A stretch of DNA of 7,613 nucleotides, taken from contig JAKACR010000134.1 of the NCBI GenBank assembly GCA_021821225.1, positions 1 to 7,613 on the forward strand, in the 5' to 3' direction. A model generated the notes under the pieces. That model made no database searches, was not told where the DNA came from, and saw only the letters and a list, made by a program, of their open reading frames with translations. The stretch is from Bacillota bacterium. Lineage in GTDB: Bacteria; Bacillota; Bacilli; Alicyclobacillales; SLC66. Of this stretch, positions 1 to 6,195 are shown piece after piece. How positions within the stretch are numbered: the stretch's first letter is position 1; every line of letters begins with the position of its first letter. A program made the position numbers and the translations under genes.

Positions 1-17
1 CCCGTGCTGTAGGAACC

Positions 18-72
18 AACTTATTTTGCTCAGGGTAGAACTTATTTTGCTGGAGAAGAAATTCATTTTGCG
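18..72. repeat. Three direct repeats with a 21-base period
   Basis: Copies lie at 18-30 and 39-51 (both AACTTATTTTGCT, identical) and at 60-72 (AATTCATTTTGCG, 10 of 13 matching). Start-to-start distance is exactly 21 bases each time, about two helical turns, while the 8-base spacers differ. The stretch is AT-rich compared with the genes beside it. It lies just beyond the glmS stop codon and runs close to the window edge, so more copies may exist to the left. Spaced short repeats of this type occur at transposon ends (for example in the IS21 family), in plasmid iterons and in arrays of regulator sites. The sequence alone does not choose between them. Confidence 0.8.
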
Positions 73-86
73 AAGATATCTCCAGC
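49..86. repeat. 8-base inverted repeat downstream of glmS
   Basis: GCTGGAGA at 49-56 is perfectly complementary to TCTCCAGC at 79-86, with 22 bases between the arms that contain the third direct repeat. Read on the glmS strand the hairpin would be followed by AAAATAAG rather than a U-run, so it does not look like an intrinsic terminator. It could be a processing or 3'-end-stabilising hairpin of the glmS mRNA, or part of the terminal structure of a mobile element. Confidence 0.6.
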
Positions 87-103
87 CCTTTCGCCCACCG
101 CAC

Positions 104-1933
104 TCACTCCACGGTAACGCTCTTCGCCAAGTTGCGCGGCTTATCGACATCGTTGCCGCGCGCGACCGACGCATAGTACGCGAGCAACTGCAGCGGCACC
201 GTCAGCAAGACCGGTGCGAGAAACGGTATGGTGCGCGGAACGTACAGCACGCGGTCGACCGACTTGCCGATCGCCTCATCGCCCTCCCAGGCAATCGCCA
301 GCACCTGCGCGTCGCGCGCCTTGACCTCCAGGATGTTGCTGACCGTCTTCTCGTACAGGTCATCCTGCGTGACAAGCGCAATGACCGGCACGTCTTTCAC
401 GATCAGCGCGAGCGTGCCGTGCTTCAACTCGCCCGCAGGATACGCCTCGGCGTGGATATAGGAGATTTCCTTGTATTTGAGCGCGCCTTCGAGCGCCACC
501 GCGAAATCCAGGCCGCGCCCGAGAAAGAAGGCGTCATCCCACGCGGAGAAGGCGCGCGCGACCCGGTCGATCAACGGAGCGGTCTTTAGCACCTCCGCCA
601 ATTTTGCCGGCAACTGCTGCAACTCGCCGATAAGCGCCGCAATCTCCACCTGATAGGCGGTGCCGCGGGCCTGCGCGAGATAGCCCGCCAAAAGGTACAG
701 CGCGATCAACTGCGTGGTGTACGCCTTGGTCGAACAGACGGATATCTCCGGTCCCGCCCAGGTCACGAGCACGTCATCCGCCTCGCGCGCCAGGGAACTG
801 CCGACGACATTCGTGACCGCAAGCACGCGATTGCCGCGTCGCTGTGAATTGCGCACGGCAGCGAGTGTATCGAGCGTCTCGCCCGACTGCGAGATCGCAA
901 CGACCAGCGTACGCGCCGACACGATCGGGTCGCGGTACCTGTACTCCGAGGCAATCTCCACATCCACCGGGACCTTCGCCAGCCGCTCGATCGCCACCTT
1001 GCCCACCAGTCCGGCATGGTACGACGTGCCGCAGGCCACAATATGGATCCGGTCGATCGCGCGGATGTCGTCCTCCGTCCATTTGAACTCAGGCAGCACA
1101 ACACGGCCCGCGTCGGTCGACACCCTGCCGCTGATCGTGTCACGGACCGCCTTGGGCTGCTCGTGGATCTCCTTGAGCATATAATGCTCGTACCCGTCCT
1201 TTTCGGCCGCCTGCGCATCCCACGTGACGCGCAGCGGCGTAAAGCCAACAGCCGTGCGGGCGAAATTGTAACAGTTCACCGCATTGCGAGTGACGACGGC
1301 CACCTCGCCTTCCTGCATCACGCACACGTCGCGCGTGTACTCTAGCAGTGCGGGAATGTCCGACGCGACAAAATTCTCCCCCTCGCCCAGCCCGATCACC
1401 AGAGGCGAATGCTTGCGCACCGCGACGATGCGGTCCGGTTCGCGCTCCGTCATGATCGCGAGCGCGTATGCGCCGCGGATCTGTCCGACGATCGCAAACA
1501 CCGCGTCAAGCAGATCGCCTCGATAGTGATCTTCCAGCAGGTGCGCCACGACCTCCGTGTCCGTCTCGGAGGTGAAATGATGCCCAGACGCCTGCAATTC
1601 TTCCCGTAACTGCAGATAGTTTTCGATGATCCCATTGTGCACGACCACAAACTCACGCGCGCACCCCACATGCGGATGGGCGTTCGCCACCGACGGGCGG
1701 CCGTGTGTCGCCCAGCGCGTGTGCCCGACACCAAGCGTCCCCTCCATCGGCGCGCCCGCCAGAACATCGACCAGTTTCCCTAGCCGGCCGACTGACTTTG
1801 ACACTTCAATCGCGCCGTCGCGAAAGACAGCGATCCCCGCCGAGTCGTAACCGCGATACTCCAGTTTCCCCAGGCCGGCCAGCAGGACATCCTGCGCCCG
1901 GCGCTCCCCCACGTAACCCACAATTCCACACAT
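104..1933 (-). CDS. glmS: Glutamine--fructose-6-phosphate aminotransferase (isomerizing), GlmS
   Basis: Makes glucosamine-6-phosphate from fructose-6-phosphate and glutamine, the first committed cytoplasmic step to UDP-GlcNAc and peptidoglycan. The protein is 609 residues, the usual length. It begins MCGIVGYVG, so Cys2 becomes the N-terminal nucleophile of the Ntn glutaminase domain (about 2-225) after Met removal. HTRWATHG is at 71-78, HNG at 99-101 and ETDTE at 123-127. Two SIS isomerase domains follow, with CGTSYHAG at 301-308, SQSGET at 348-353 and STKAYTTQ at 401-408. The C-terminal DKPRNLAKSVTVE carries the conserved lysine (K604). The reading frame is open for another 51 codons upstream, but only the start at 1933 exposes Cys2 and has a ribosome site. 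The gene is the last of the locus and lies behind a glmS ribozyme. No terminator is visible after it. Confidence 0.98.
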   Translation of the reverse strand: MCGIVGYVGERRAQDVLLAGLGKLEYRGYDSAGIAVFRDGAIEVSKSVGRLGKLVDVLAGAPMEGTLGVGHTRWATHGRPSVANAHPHVGCAREFVVVHNGIIENYLQLREELQASGHHFTSETDTEVVAHLLEDHYRGDLLDAVFAIVGQIRGAYALAIMTEREPDRIVAVRKHSPLVIGLGEGENFVASDIPALLEYTRDVCVMQEGEVAVVTRNAVNCYNFARTAVGFTPLRVTWDAQAAEKDGYEHYMLKEIHEQPKAVRDTISGRVSTDAGRVVLPEFKWTEDDIRAIDRIHIVACGTSYHAGLVGKVAIERLAKVPVDVEIASEYRYRDPIVSARTLVVAISQSGETLDTLAAVRNSQRRGNRVLAVTNVVGSSLAREADDVLVTWAGPEISVCSTKAYTTQLIALYLLAGYLAQARGTAYQVEIAALIGELQQLPAKLAEVLKTAPLIDRVARAFSAWDDAFFLGRGLDFAVALEGALKYKEISYIHAEAYPAGELKHGTLALIVKDVPVIALVTQDDLYEKTVSNILEVKARDAQVLAIAWEGDEAIGKSVDRVLYVPRTIPFLAPVLLTVPLQLLAYYASVARGNDVDKPRNLAKSVTVE

Positions 1934-1942
1934 GATCCGATA

Positions 1943-1950
1943 CCCCTCCC
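1943..1950 (-). promoter_or_regulatory. Ribosome binding site of glmS
   Basis: GGGAGGGG on the minus strand lies 9 bases before the ATG at 1933. It supports this start over the in-frame upstream GTG at 2086, whose product would bury the catalytic cysteine. Confidence 0.8.
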
Positions 1951-2029
1951 AGTGGATAGCGCAGACAGCGTCAGAATAACGGCTGATCACCCGCATCGCC
2001 GCGCAGGCGGTTTTTAGATGAACGAAAAA

Positions 2030-2135
2030 TCCACAGGGAAACAGGGTGTCGCACAATGACACCCGTTCCATGGAAATTGCACACACCTTACTCCGCGAGG
2101 TTTCCCTTTTCTACCAATAACATCCTCCCTGTGAA
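2030..2135 (-). promoter_or_regulatory. Structured glmS leader with competing RNA pairings
   Basis: This part of the glmS leader can fold in two exclusive ways. In the first, AGGGAAAC (2107-2100) pairs with GTTTCCCT (2042-2035), enclosing a perfect 7-bp hairpin GGGTGTC/GACACCC (2064-2058 with 2050-2044). In the second, CACAGGGA (2133-2126) pairs with TCCCTGTG (2039-2032), extendable by G-U and U-A pairs to 2135/2030 and followed directly by five U (2029-2025). Both helices need bases 2039-2035. The arrangement resembles a terminator/anti-terminator choice, but the second helix spans a loop of about 86 bases and is not a classical terminator. I recognise no riboswitch class here. The pairings are seen in the sequence; a regulatory role is inference. 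Confidence 0.35.
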
Positions 2136-2141
2136 TCGCCA

Positions 2142-2184
2142 GGCGCAAGGCGACAGGCACGGCGTCCCGCCTTCGCACTGCGCC
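2142..2184 (-). other. GC-rich RNA hairpin just after the ribozyme
   Basis: GGCGC (2184-2180) and AAGGCG (2173-2168) pair with GCGCC (2146-2142) and CGCCTT (2152-2147). This gives 11 Watson-Crick pairs interrupted by a 6-base bulge on the 5' side, closed by a 15-base loop. No U-run follows. It lies 18 bases after the ribozyme and would be the first stable structure in the mRNA downstream of it. Confidence 0.5.
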
Positions 2185-2202
2185 CGGTTTGTGACATATC
2201 CT

Positions 2203-2347
2203 CGGCGTCGCTTGTCGTGACGGTTTCCCGCCAGTTTTCGCTCCGCCGTTGCGGCGCGGATCCACGCCGGGAGGCACCCGCCGAATGGTTCGCTAACCTC
2301 CGCCGCGTCGACTGTCAGACCCGCGTTGGCCGATCAGTCCTGGCGCT
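2203..2347 (-). ncRNA. glmS ribozyme (glucosamine-6-phosphate-activated self-cleaving RNA)
   Basis: This cis-acting ribozyme in the glmS leader cuts its own mRNA when bound to glucosamine-6-phosphate, which lowers GlmS production. Read on the minus strand, the cleavage site lies between A2347 and G2346 (AAAA then GCGCC). P1 forms from GACTG (2339-2335) and CAGTC (2314-2310), extended by GATC/GGTC. The conserved core has GTCGACG (2312-2306) and CGGCGGGTGCCTCCCGG (2283-2267), close to the Bacillus core. P3 is CGGCGTG/CGCGCCG with a GATC loop (2269-2252). P4 is CGGCG/CGCCG (2248-2244 with 2207-2203). P4.1 is TGGCGG/CCGTCA capped by GAAA (2233-2218), flanked by the family's conserved AAAC and ACAAG. 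Position between glmM and glmS fits. All main parts are present, so it is probably active. The exact 3' boundary is approximate. Confidence 0.96.
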
Positions 2348-2405
2348 TTTATCCTGCACATACAGATTCGTCATTCTTCGTCACTGCCGCAATACGTTCG
2401 CAGCC

Positions 2406-3776
2406 TCACCTCCTCTCTCCCAGTTCCGCCCGCACAACCGCGGCGACCGCCTCTGCATACTCGCGGACCACCTCTTCGGCCGGACCTTCGACCATCACCC
2501 GGACGATCGGCTCCGTTCCTGATTCCCGCACAAGAATCCGCCCATCGTCGCCAAGGCGCGCCTCCACATCGGCAATGGCATTCACCACGGCCGGATTGGC
2601 GCGCCACGCATTCTTGTCGCGCACGCGGATATTGATCAACATCTGGGGATAGGAGCGCATGACACTCGCCAGCCGGCTGAGCGGCACTCCCTTGTCGACC
2701 ATGACGTCAAGCAGTTGCAGCGCGGTCAGCAGGCCGTCCCCCGTCGTGTTGTGCTGCAAGAAAATGATATGTCCCGACTGCTCTCCGCCAAGCACATAAC
2801 CGCCTTCGCGCATGGCCTCCATGACGTACCGGTCGCCCACACTCGTGCGCACCAGTTCAAGTCCGGCGGCCCGCGCCGCCTTGACGAAACCATAGTTGCT
2901 CATCACGGTTGTGACCACCGTGTGTCCGCGCAACAGCCCGCGATCGCGCAGATCCTGCCCACAGATGAGCATCACCCGGTCGCCGTCCACCAGCCCCCCC
3001 GCTTCATCCACCGCGATCAGCCGGTCGGCGTCGCCGTCAAACGACAGTCCGGCATGCGCGCCGACCTCCCGCGTCAGGCGAATAATCTCCTCCGGTTGCG
3101 TCGAACCGCAACCGACATTGATATTCACGCCGTCCGGCTCGCCGTGAAACAGCAACACCTCCGCGCCGAGCGCCTCCAGCACCTCTCGCGCAAGGCGATG
3201 CGCCGCTCCGTTGGCCGCATCGACCGCCACCCGCAGGCCGACGAACGAATGGCGCACCGACCCGCGCAAAAATTCCGCATAGGAATCCCGCAAATCAAAC
3301 CGCTCCTGTACGCGGCCCACTCCCGAACCGATCGGCCTGTCATCGCGCGCTTCATCCTGCAAACGCCGTTCGATCTCATCCTCCTGCGCATCGAGCAGCT
3401 TGAATCCATCCGGCCCGAAGAATTTGATCCCGTTATCCTCCATCGGGTTGTGCGACGCGGAGATCATCACACCCGCCGCGGCGCCGACCAGACTGGTCAC
3501 ATACGCCACGCCCGGCGTCGGGATCACGCCAAGACGCCATACGTCCATCCCGGCGCTCAGGATCCCGGCCGTCAAAGCGGCCTCCAGCATATCTCCAGAT
3601 TGGCGCGTATCCATTCCGACGACAACAAACGGCCTTGCAGTCTCCAGTTCCTCATGCGCGCTCCGCCGCTCCCCCAGGACCTCCGTCGCGGCAAACCCCA
3701 GACGAAAAGCAAGTTCGGGCGTCAATTCACGATTGGCCACCCCGCGAACGCCATCCGTCCCAAACAGTCGTGTCAC
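2406..3776 (-). CDS. glmM: Phosphoglucosamine mutase GlmM
   Basis: Interconverts glucosamine-6-phosphate and glucosamine-1-phosphate, the step after GlmS on the way to UDP-GlcNAc. The 456-residue protein has the four-domain alpha-D-phosphohexomutase layout. The N-terminus reads LFGTDGVRG (4-12). The catalytic loop is ISASHNP (105-111), with the phosphoserine expected at S108. The metal loop is DGDADR (247-252), with D247, D249 and D251. The sugar-binding loop is GEQSGH (331-336) and the phosphate-binding loop is RESGTEP (417-423). The start is GTG: AAAGGGG lies 7 bases upstream and an in-frame TAA closes the frame five codons further up. It begins 33 bases after cdaR and is very probably cotranscribed with it. 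In B. subtilis and other Bacillota GlmM binds CdaA and lowers c-di-AMP synthesis, which explains the linkage. Confidence 0.98.
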   Translation of the reverse strand: MTRLFGTDGVRGVANRELTPELAFRLGFAATEVLGERRSAHEELETARPFVVVGMDTRQSGDMLEAALTAGILSAGMDVWRLGVIPTPGVAYVTSLVGAAAGVMISASHNPMEDNGIKFFGPDGFKLLDAQEDEIERRLQDEARDDRPIGSGVGRVQERFDLRDSYAEFLRGSVRHSFVGLRVAVDAANGAAHRLAREVLEALGAEVLLFHGEPDGVNINVGCGSTQPEEIIRLTREVGAHAGLSFDGDADRLIAVDEAGGLVDGDRVMLICGQDLRDRGLLRGHTVVTTVMSNYGFVKAARAAGLELVRTSVGDRYVMEAMREGGYVLGGEQSGHIIFLQHNTTGDGLLTALQLLDVMVDKGVPLSRLASVMRSYPQMLINIRVRDKNAWRANPAVVNAIADVEARLGDDGRILVRESGTEPIVRVMVEGPAEEVVREYAEAVAAVVRAELGERR

Positions 3777-3783
3777 TGCAATT

Positions 3784-3790
3784 CCCCTTT
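3784..3790 (-). promoter_or_regulatory. Ribosome binding site of glmM
   Basis: AAAGGGG on the minus strand with a 7-base spacer to the GTG at 3776. It supports the non-ATG start. A nearby ATG at 3799 is in another frame and reaches a stop after eight codons. Confidence 0.7.
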
Positions 3791-3809
3791 ATTCCCCATT
3801 TGATTGATC

Positions 3810-5057
3810 CTATTTTTTCATCACCGCTACGGCCGACACGCTCACCGTCGTCGGCGTCACCTGCACCGACTGCATAAAATTCGGCAGCGAAACACTGACA
3901 GGCAAACGCGCCACTGCGCCCGATTTTACGCCGCTCACATTCACATACGCCTGGACATACTGCGACTGTAGGTCCCCCATCTCGGATACGGGCCCGAGAA
4001 TCTGGATACTCACCGTGTCCGGCCCGACCACCTCGTACTTCCATCCCTTCTGGCGACCGGTCAATTGCACCGGCATCTGATTCATCAGTTCGGTCACGCC
4101 CTTTTCCACATTCACGGTCACGGTGGCTACCGGTGTGTTGAGACGCGCGCCGGCAAACGGTGCGGGTACTGTCAGCAACATGGTATGACTGGCATTCCAG
4201 TTTGACACGTTCACCGGCGGAAGCGCAATGGCAGGAACGATCGCCGCCTGCTTGCTGAGCCCGCCCGCGAGCACGTACGAAGGGCTGACCTGGATGCTCC
4301 CGACCACGTATCCCTGCGCCGGCGTCCCGCTGGTCGAAATGACGAGCGGAATCCTGCGCATACGCTGAATCACCGGCACCGTGACAGTGGCAACGGCCGG
4401 TTTGCAGACCACGCCGGAGACTGTCCCGCCGGAGCGGTCCACGGGCAACAACGGCAGCGTGCGCACCACGGTGTTCTGCGCACCGTTCACGTCCATCCGC
4501 GCCACGACGCCCGTCACGCGCTTGACCAGGGGTTCCGGCCCCGTCACCGCGACGCGGGAGACATCGGCGGCCGGTTTGCCGAACCTGTCCCCCAGAGTCG
4601 CCGTTCCGCTCAGTCTGACTTCCGGCGTCATATAGGAGGTCACTTTTTCCGCCAGAGCCACCACGGCAACCGACGGCTTGACCGTATACTGGACCGCGCT
4701 GGTCGGCGGATTCTCGACGGCAGTATGAATCTCGTGAATGCCGGGGCCCATGTGCATCGCATTGGCCACAACCCGCAGGCCGCCGGATTGCGCCTGCACC
4801 ATGGCGACGTCGAGCACACTGCCGGCCAGGCCCACATCCACGCGGCTCGGTTTGACCGTCATGGGGACAATATTCGGCGAGGTCAGCACCACCATGGGAA
4901 CGTTGGCGAGGACAGCGCTCGTCGTCGTGAGCCCCCCTCCGGCCACCGACGTTGAGGCCGTATTGGAGTTGACCCCAATCCAAAGCGCAAACGCAAGCGC
5001 GACTGAAATCAGGCGCACAAATGCATTGCTCTCCAGCCAACTGGAGCGGCGCCTCAT
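3810..5057 (-). CDS. cdaR: CdaA regulatory protein CdaR (YbbR-domain protein)
   Basis: Membrane-anchored regulator of the diadenylate cyclase CdaA. The protein is 415 residues: a short arginine-rich cytoplasmic start (MRRR), one hydrophobic helix at about 12-30, then an extracytoplasmic part of about 380 residues rich in Val, Thr, Ser and Pro. That part shows four tandem beta-rich units of about 90 residues, each with a V-x-P-type strand leading to a G and ending in an alternating-valine strand (for example KPSVAVVAL, KPAVATVTV, TPVATVTVNV, TPTTVSVSAV). This is the four-YbbR-domain pattern. It is shorter than B. subtilis YbbR (about 480 residues), mainly because it lacks a long C-terminal extension. 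The ATG overlaps the cdaA stop (ATGA, 5054-5057), implying coupled translation. Assignment rests on repeat pattern, anchor and synteny, since primary sequence in this family drifts quickly. Confidence 0.93.
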   Translation of the reverse strand: MRRRSSWLESNAFVRLISVALAFALWIGVNSNTASTSVAGGGLTTTSAVLANVPMVVLTSPNIVPMTVKPSRVDVGLAGSVLDVAMVQAQSGGLRVVANAMHMGPGIHEIHTAVENPPTSAVQYTVKPSVAVVALAEKVTSYMTPEVRLSGTATLGDRFGKPAADVSRVAVTGPEPLVKRVTGVVARMDVNGAQNTVVRTLPLLPVDRSGGTVSGVVCKPAVATVTVPVIQRMRRIPLVISTSGTPAQGYVVGSIQVSPSYVLAGGLSKQAAIVPAIALPPVNVSNWNASHTMLLTVPAPFAGARLNTPVATVTVNVEKGVTELMNQMPVQLTGRQKGWKYEVVGPDTVSIQILGPVSEMGDLQSQYVQAYVNVSGVKSGAVARLPVSVSLPNFMQSVQVTPTTVSVSAVAVMKK

Positions 5058-5875
5058 GTCACACCAGCCTTCCTGCCAAATAGGCGAAATCCATTGCCGC
5101 GCGCCGGGCTCAAAGCCAGCGTCAGGCGCTCCGCGAGCGCCTTTTCGTCCAAGTCGCGCGTCAGCGTGCCCGCTTCCGCGACGGAGATCTTGCCGGTTTC
5201 CTCCGAGACGACCACGGCCACCGCATCAGACTGCTCCGTCACACCGACCGCCGCTCGGTGCCGCGTCCCAAGCTCCTTGCCGAGCAGCGGGCTGTCCGAC
5301 AGCGGAAGATAACAAGAAGCCGCAACCACCCGGTCTGCGCGCACAATCATCGCACCGTCGTGCAACGGCGTGTTCGGTATAAATCCGTTGATCAGCAGTT
5401 GGGACGTCAATAAACCGCCGATCGGGATCCCCGTTTCGACGTATTCGTTCAATCCGGTGTCACGCTCCAGGACCACCAGCGCGCCGATGCGGTTCTTTGA
5501 GAAGACTTGCGCGGCGGCCACCAGTTCACGCGTCACCTTTTCCGGATCACCAGTCCCCTGCCAATGAAGATTGACAGAAATCAGGTTGCTTCTCCCCAAT
5601 TGCTCCAGTGCGCGTCGCAACTCTGGCTGAAAAACGATCGGAATCGCCAGCAGGCCGACCGTCAACACCTCGTTGAGCAGCCAACTGAGCGCTTGCAGAT
5701 GAAAGACGCGGCTCAGACCCGCGACGACCAACAAAACGAGAATGCCCTTCAGAAGCTGGACAGCGCGCGTACCGCGAATCAACAGAATGCCCCGATAAAA
5801 AACATACGAGACAATCGCGATATCAATCACGTCGAATATCGTGAATTTATGCACCAAAGCGAGAATTTGACCCAT
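5054..5875 (-). CDS. cdaA: Diadenylate cyclase CdaA
   Basis: Membrane-bound enzyme making the essential second messenger c-di-AMP from two ATP, controlling potassium and osmolyte balance and wall integrity. From the ATG at 5875 the protein has 273 residues, the same as B. subtilis CdaA. Three hydrophobic helices occupy about 13-33, 38-57 and 64-82, followed by the family stretch FQPELRRALEQLGR (82-95). The cytoplasmic DAC domain (about 115-240) carries the catalytic LHDGA (171-175) and GTRHRAAVG (203-211) motifs, plus FIPNTPLHDG and VSEETG. A GTG at 5884 would add three residues, but the AGGTGG before the ATG includes that codon and favours the ATG. The gene lies 48 bases after the anti-sigma gene and overlaps cdaR by 4 bases. 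CdaR and GlmM, encoded next, are its known partners. Confidence 0.97.
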   Translation of the reverse strand: MGQILALVHKFTIFDVIDIAIVSYVFYRGILLIRGTRAVQLLKGILVLLVVAGLSRVFHLQALSWLLNEVLTVGLLAIPIVFQPELRRALEQLGRSNLISVNLHWQGTGDPEKVTRELVAAAQVFSKNRIGALVVLERDTGLNEYVETGIPIGGLLTSQLLINGFIPNTPLHDGAMIVRADRVVAASCYLPLSDSPLLGKELGTRHRAAVGVTEQSDAVAVVVSEETGKISVAEAGTLTRDLDEKALAERLTLALSPARGNGFRLFGRKAGVT

Positions 5876-5880
5876 GTGCG

Positions 5881-5886
5881 CCACCT
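5881..5886 (-). promoter_or_regulatory. Ribosome binding site of cdaA
   Basis: AGGTGG on the minus strand, 5 bases before the ATG at 5875. The alternative GTG start (5884-5882) falls inside this motif and has no convincing site of its own, so the ATG is preferred. Confidence 0.6.
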
Positions 5887-5923
5887 GATACCCGATCGTA
5901 TACGACCTTGCCGCCTCCGGTCA

Positions 5924-6175
5924 TCACAACACCATCCGGCCGAGCGGGCGCTTTTGTGAAGCCTGTGAAACGGCGCGCATGATGTGTTCCTTCAAATCCG
6001 GCGGAGCGGCGTAGCGCTTCAGCCCCTTGAGCGCGCGTTCCACTTCCTCCAGATCCAGCAGATGCCGCTCGCAATGAACGCATCCCCGCGCATGCTCGCG
6101 CGCGCGTTGCACATGATGGTGCTCATCCCCGTCGAGATGAAAATGGATGCTTGTCCGCGCCTCGTCGCACGTCAT
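5924..6175 (-). CDS. rsiW: Short zinc-binding (ZAS) anti-sigma factor, RsiW-like, without membrane anchor
   Basis: Predicted to bind and silence the ECF sigma factor encoded just upstream. The protein has only 83 residues. It begins MTCDEA and has the ZAS zinc motif His28-x3-Cys32-x2-Cys35 (HARGCVHC), with Cys3 as likely fourth ligand. A charged helix (about 37-52) and a PPDLKEHIMRAV segment (58-69), typical of the sigma-embracing domain, follow. B. subtilis RsiW is about 208 residues with a transmembrane helix and an extracytoplasmic domain cut by PrsW and RasP. Here the protein stops right after the ZAS domain, and only 48 bases remain before cdaA, so no anchor can be encoded. It is presumably cytosolic and released by another signal, perhaps redox or zinc (inference). 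AGGAGG, 7 bases before the ATG, fixes the start. The symbol rests mainly on synteny. Confidence 0.88.
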   Translation of the reverse strand: MTCDEARTSIHFHLDGDEHHHVQRAREHARGCVHCERHLLDLEEVERALKGLKRYAAPPDLKEHIMRAVSQASQKRPLGRMVL

Positions 6176-6182
6176 CGCACAG

Positions 6183-6188
6183 CCTCCT
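6183..6188 (-). promoter_or_regulatory. Ribosome binding site of the anti-sigma gene
   Basis: A perfect AGGAGG on the minus strand with a 7-base spacer to the ATG at 6175. It lies in the 20-base gap after the sigma-factor stop. It rules out the longer open frame that begins at 6391 inside the sigma gene. Confidence 0.85.
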
Positions 6189-6195
6189 GTCGACG

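Noticed and set aside
49..86. Intrinsic terminator for glmS
   Set aside because: The 8-bp inverted repeat has a 22-base loop and no U-run on the glmS strand.
2015..2041. Second promoter-like pair (TTTCCC, 17 bases, TCTAAA) upstream of glmS
   Set aside because: Only three and four of six bases match the consensus; the bases are better explained by the RNA pairings there.
1934..2086. In-frame N-terminal extension of 51 codons on GlmS, starting at a GTG
   Set aside because: GlmS needs Cys2 at the processed N-terminus; the extension would block it, shows no conserved sequence and lies in the leader RNA. The ATG at 1933 has a good ribosome site.
2014..2277. 87-codon open frame over the ribozyme and leader
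   Set aside because: It overlaps conserved ribozyme structure and has Arg/Gly/Pro-rich content without a recognisable domain.
2357..2384. Weak promoter (GTGACG, 16 bases, TATGTG) just before the ribozyme, within two TGACGAA repeats
   Set aside because: The -10 matches only three of six bases and the two repeats are short. A separate glmS promoter is plausible but this sequence does not support it well.
2715..3803. 362-codon open frame antisense to glmM
   Set aside because: glmM is certain from its motifs on the opposite strand. The antisense product is His/Arg/Pro-rich and resembles no known family.
3727..5040. 437-codon open frame on the same strand as cdaR, in another frame
   Set aside because: Its translation is low-complexity Gly/Arg-rich with no recognisable domain, while the overlapping cdaR frame has an anchor helix and four YbbR units. 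It is a product of GC-rich codon use.
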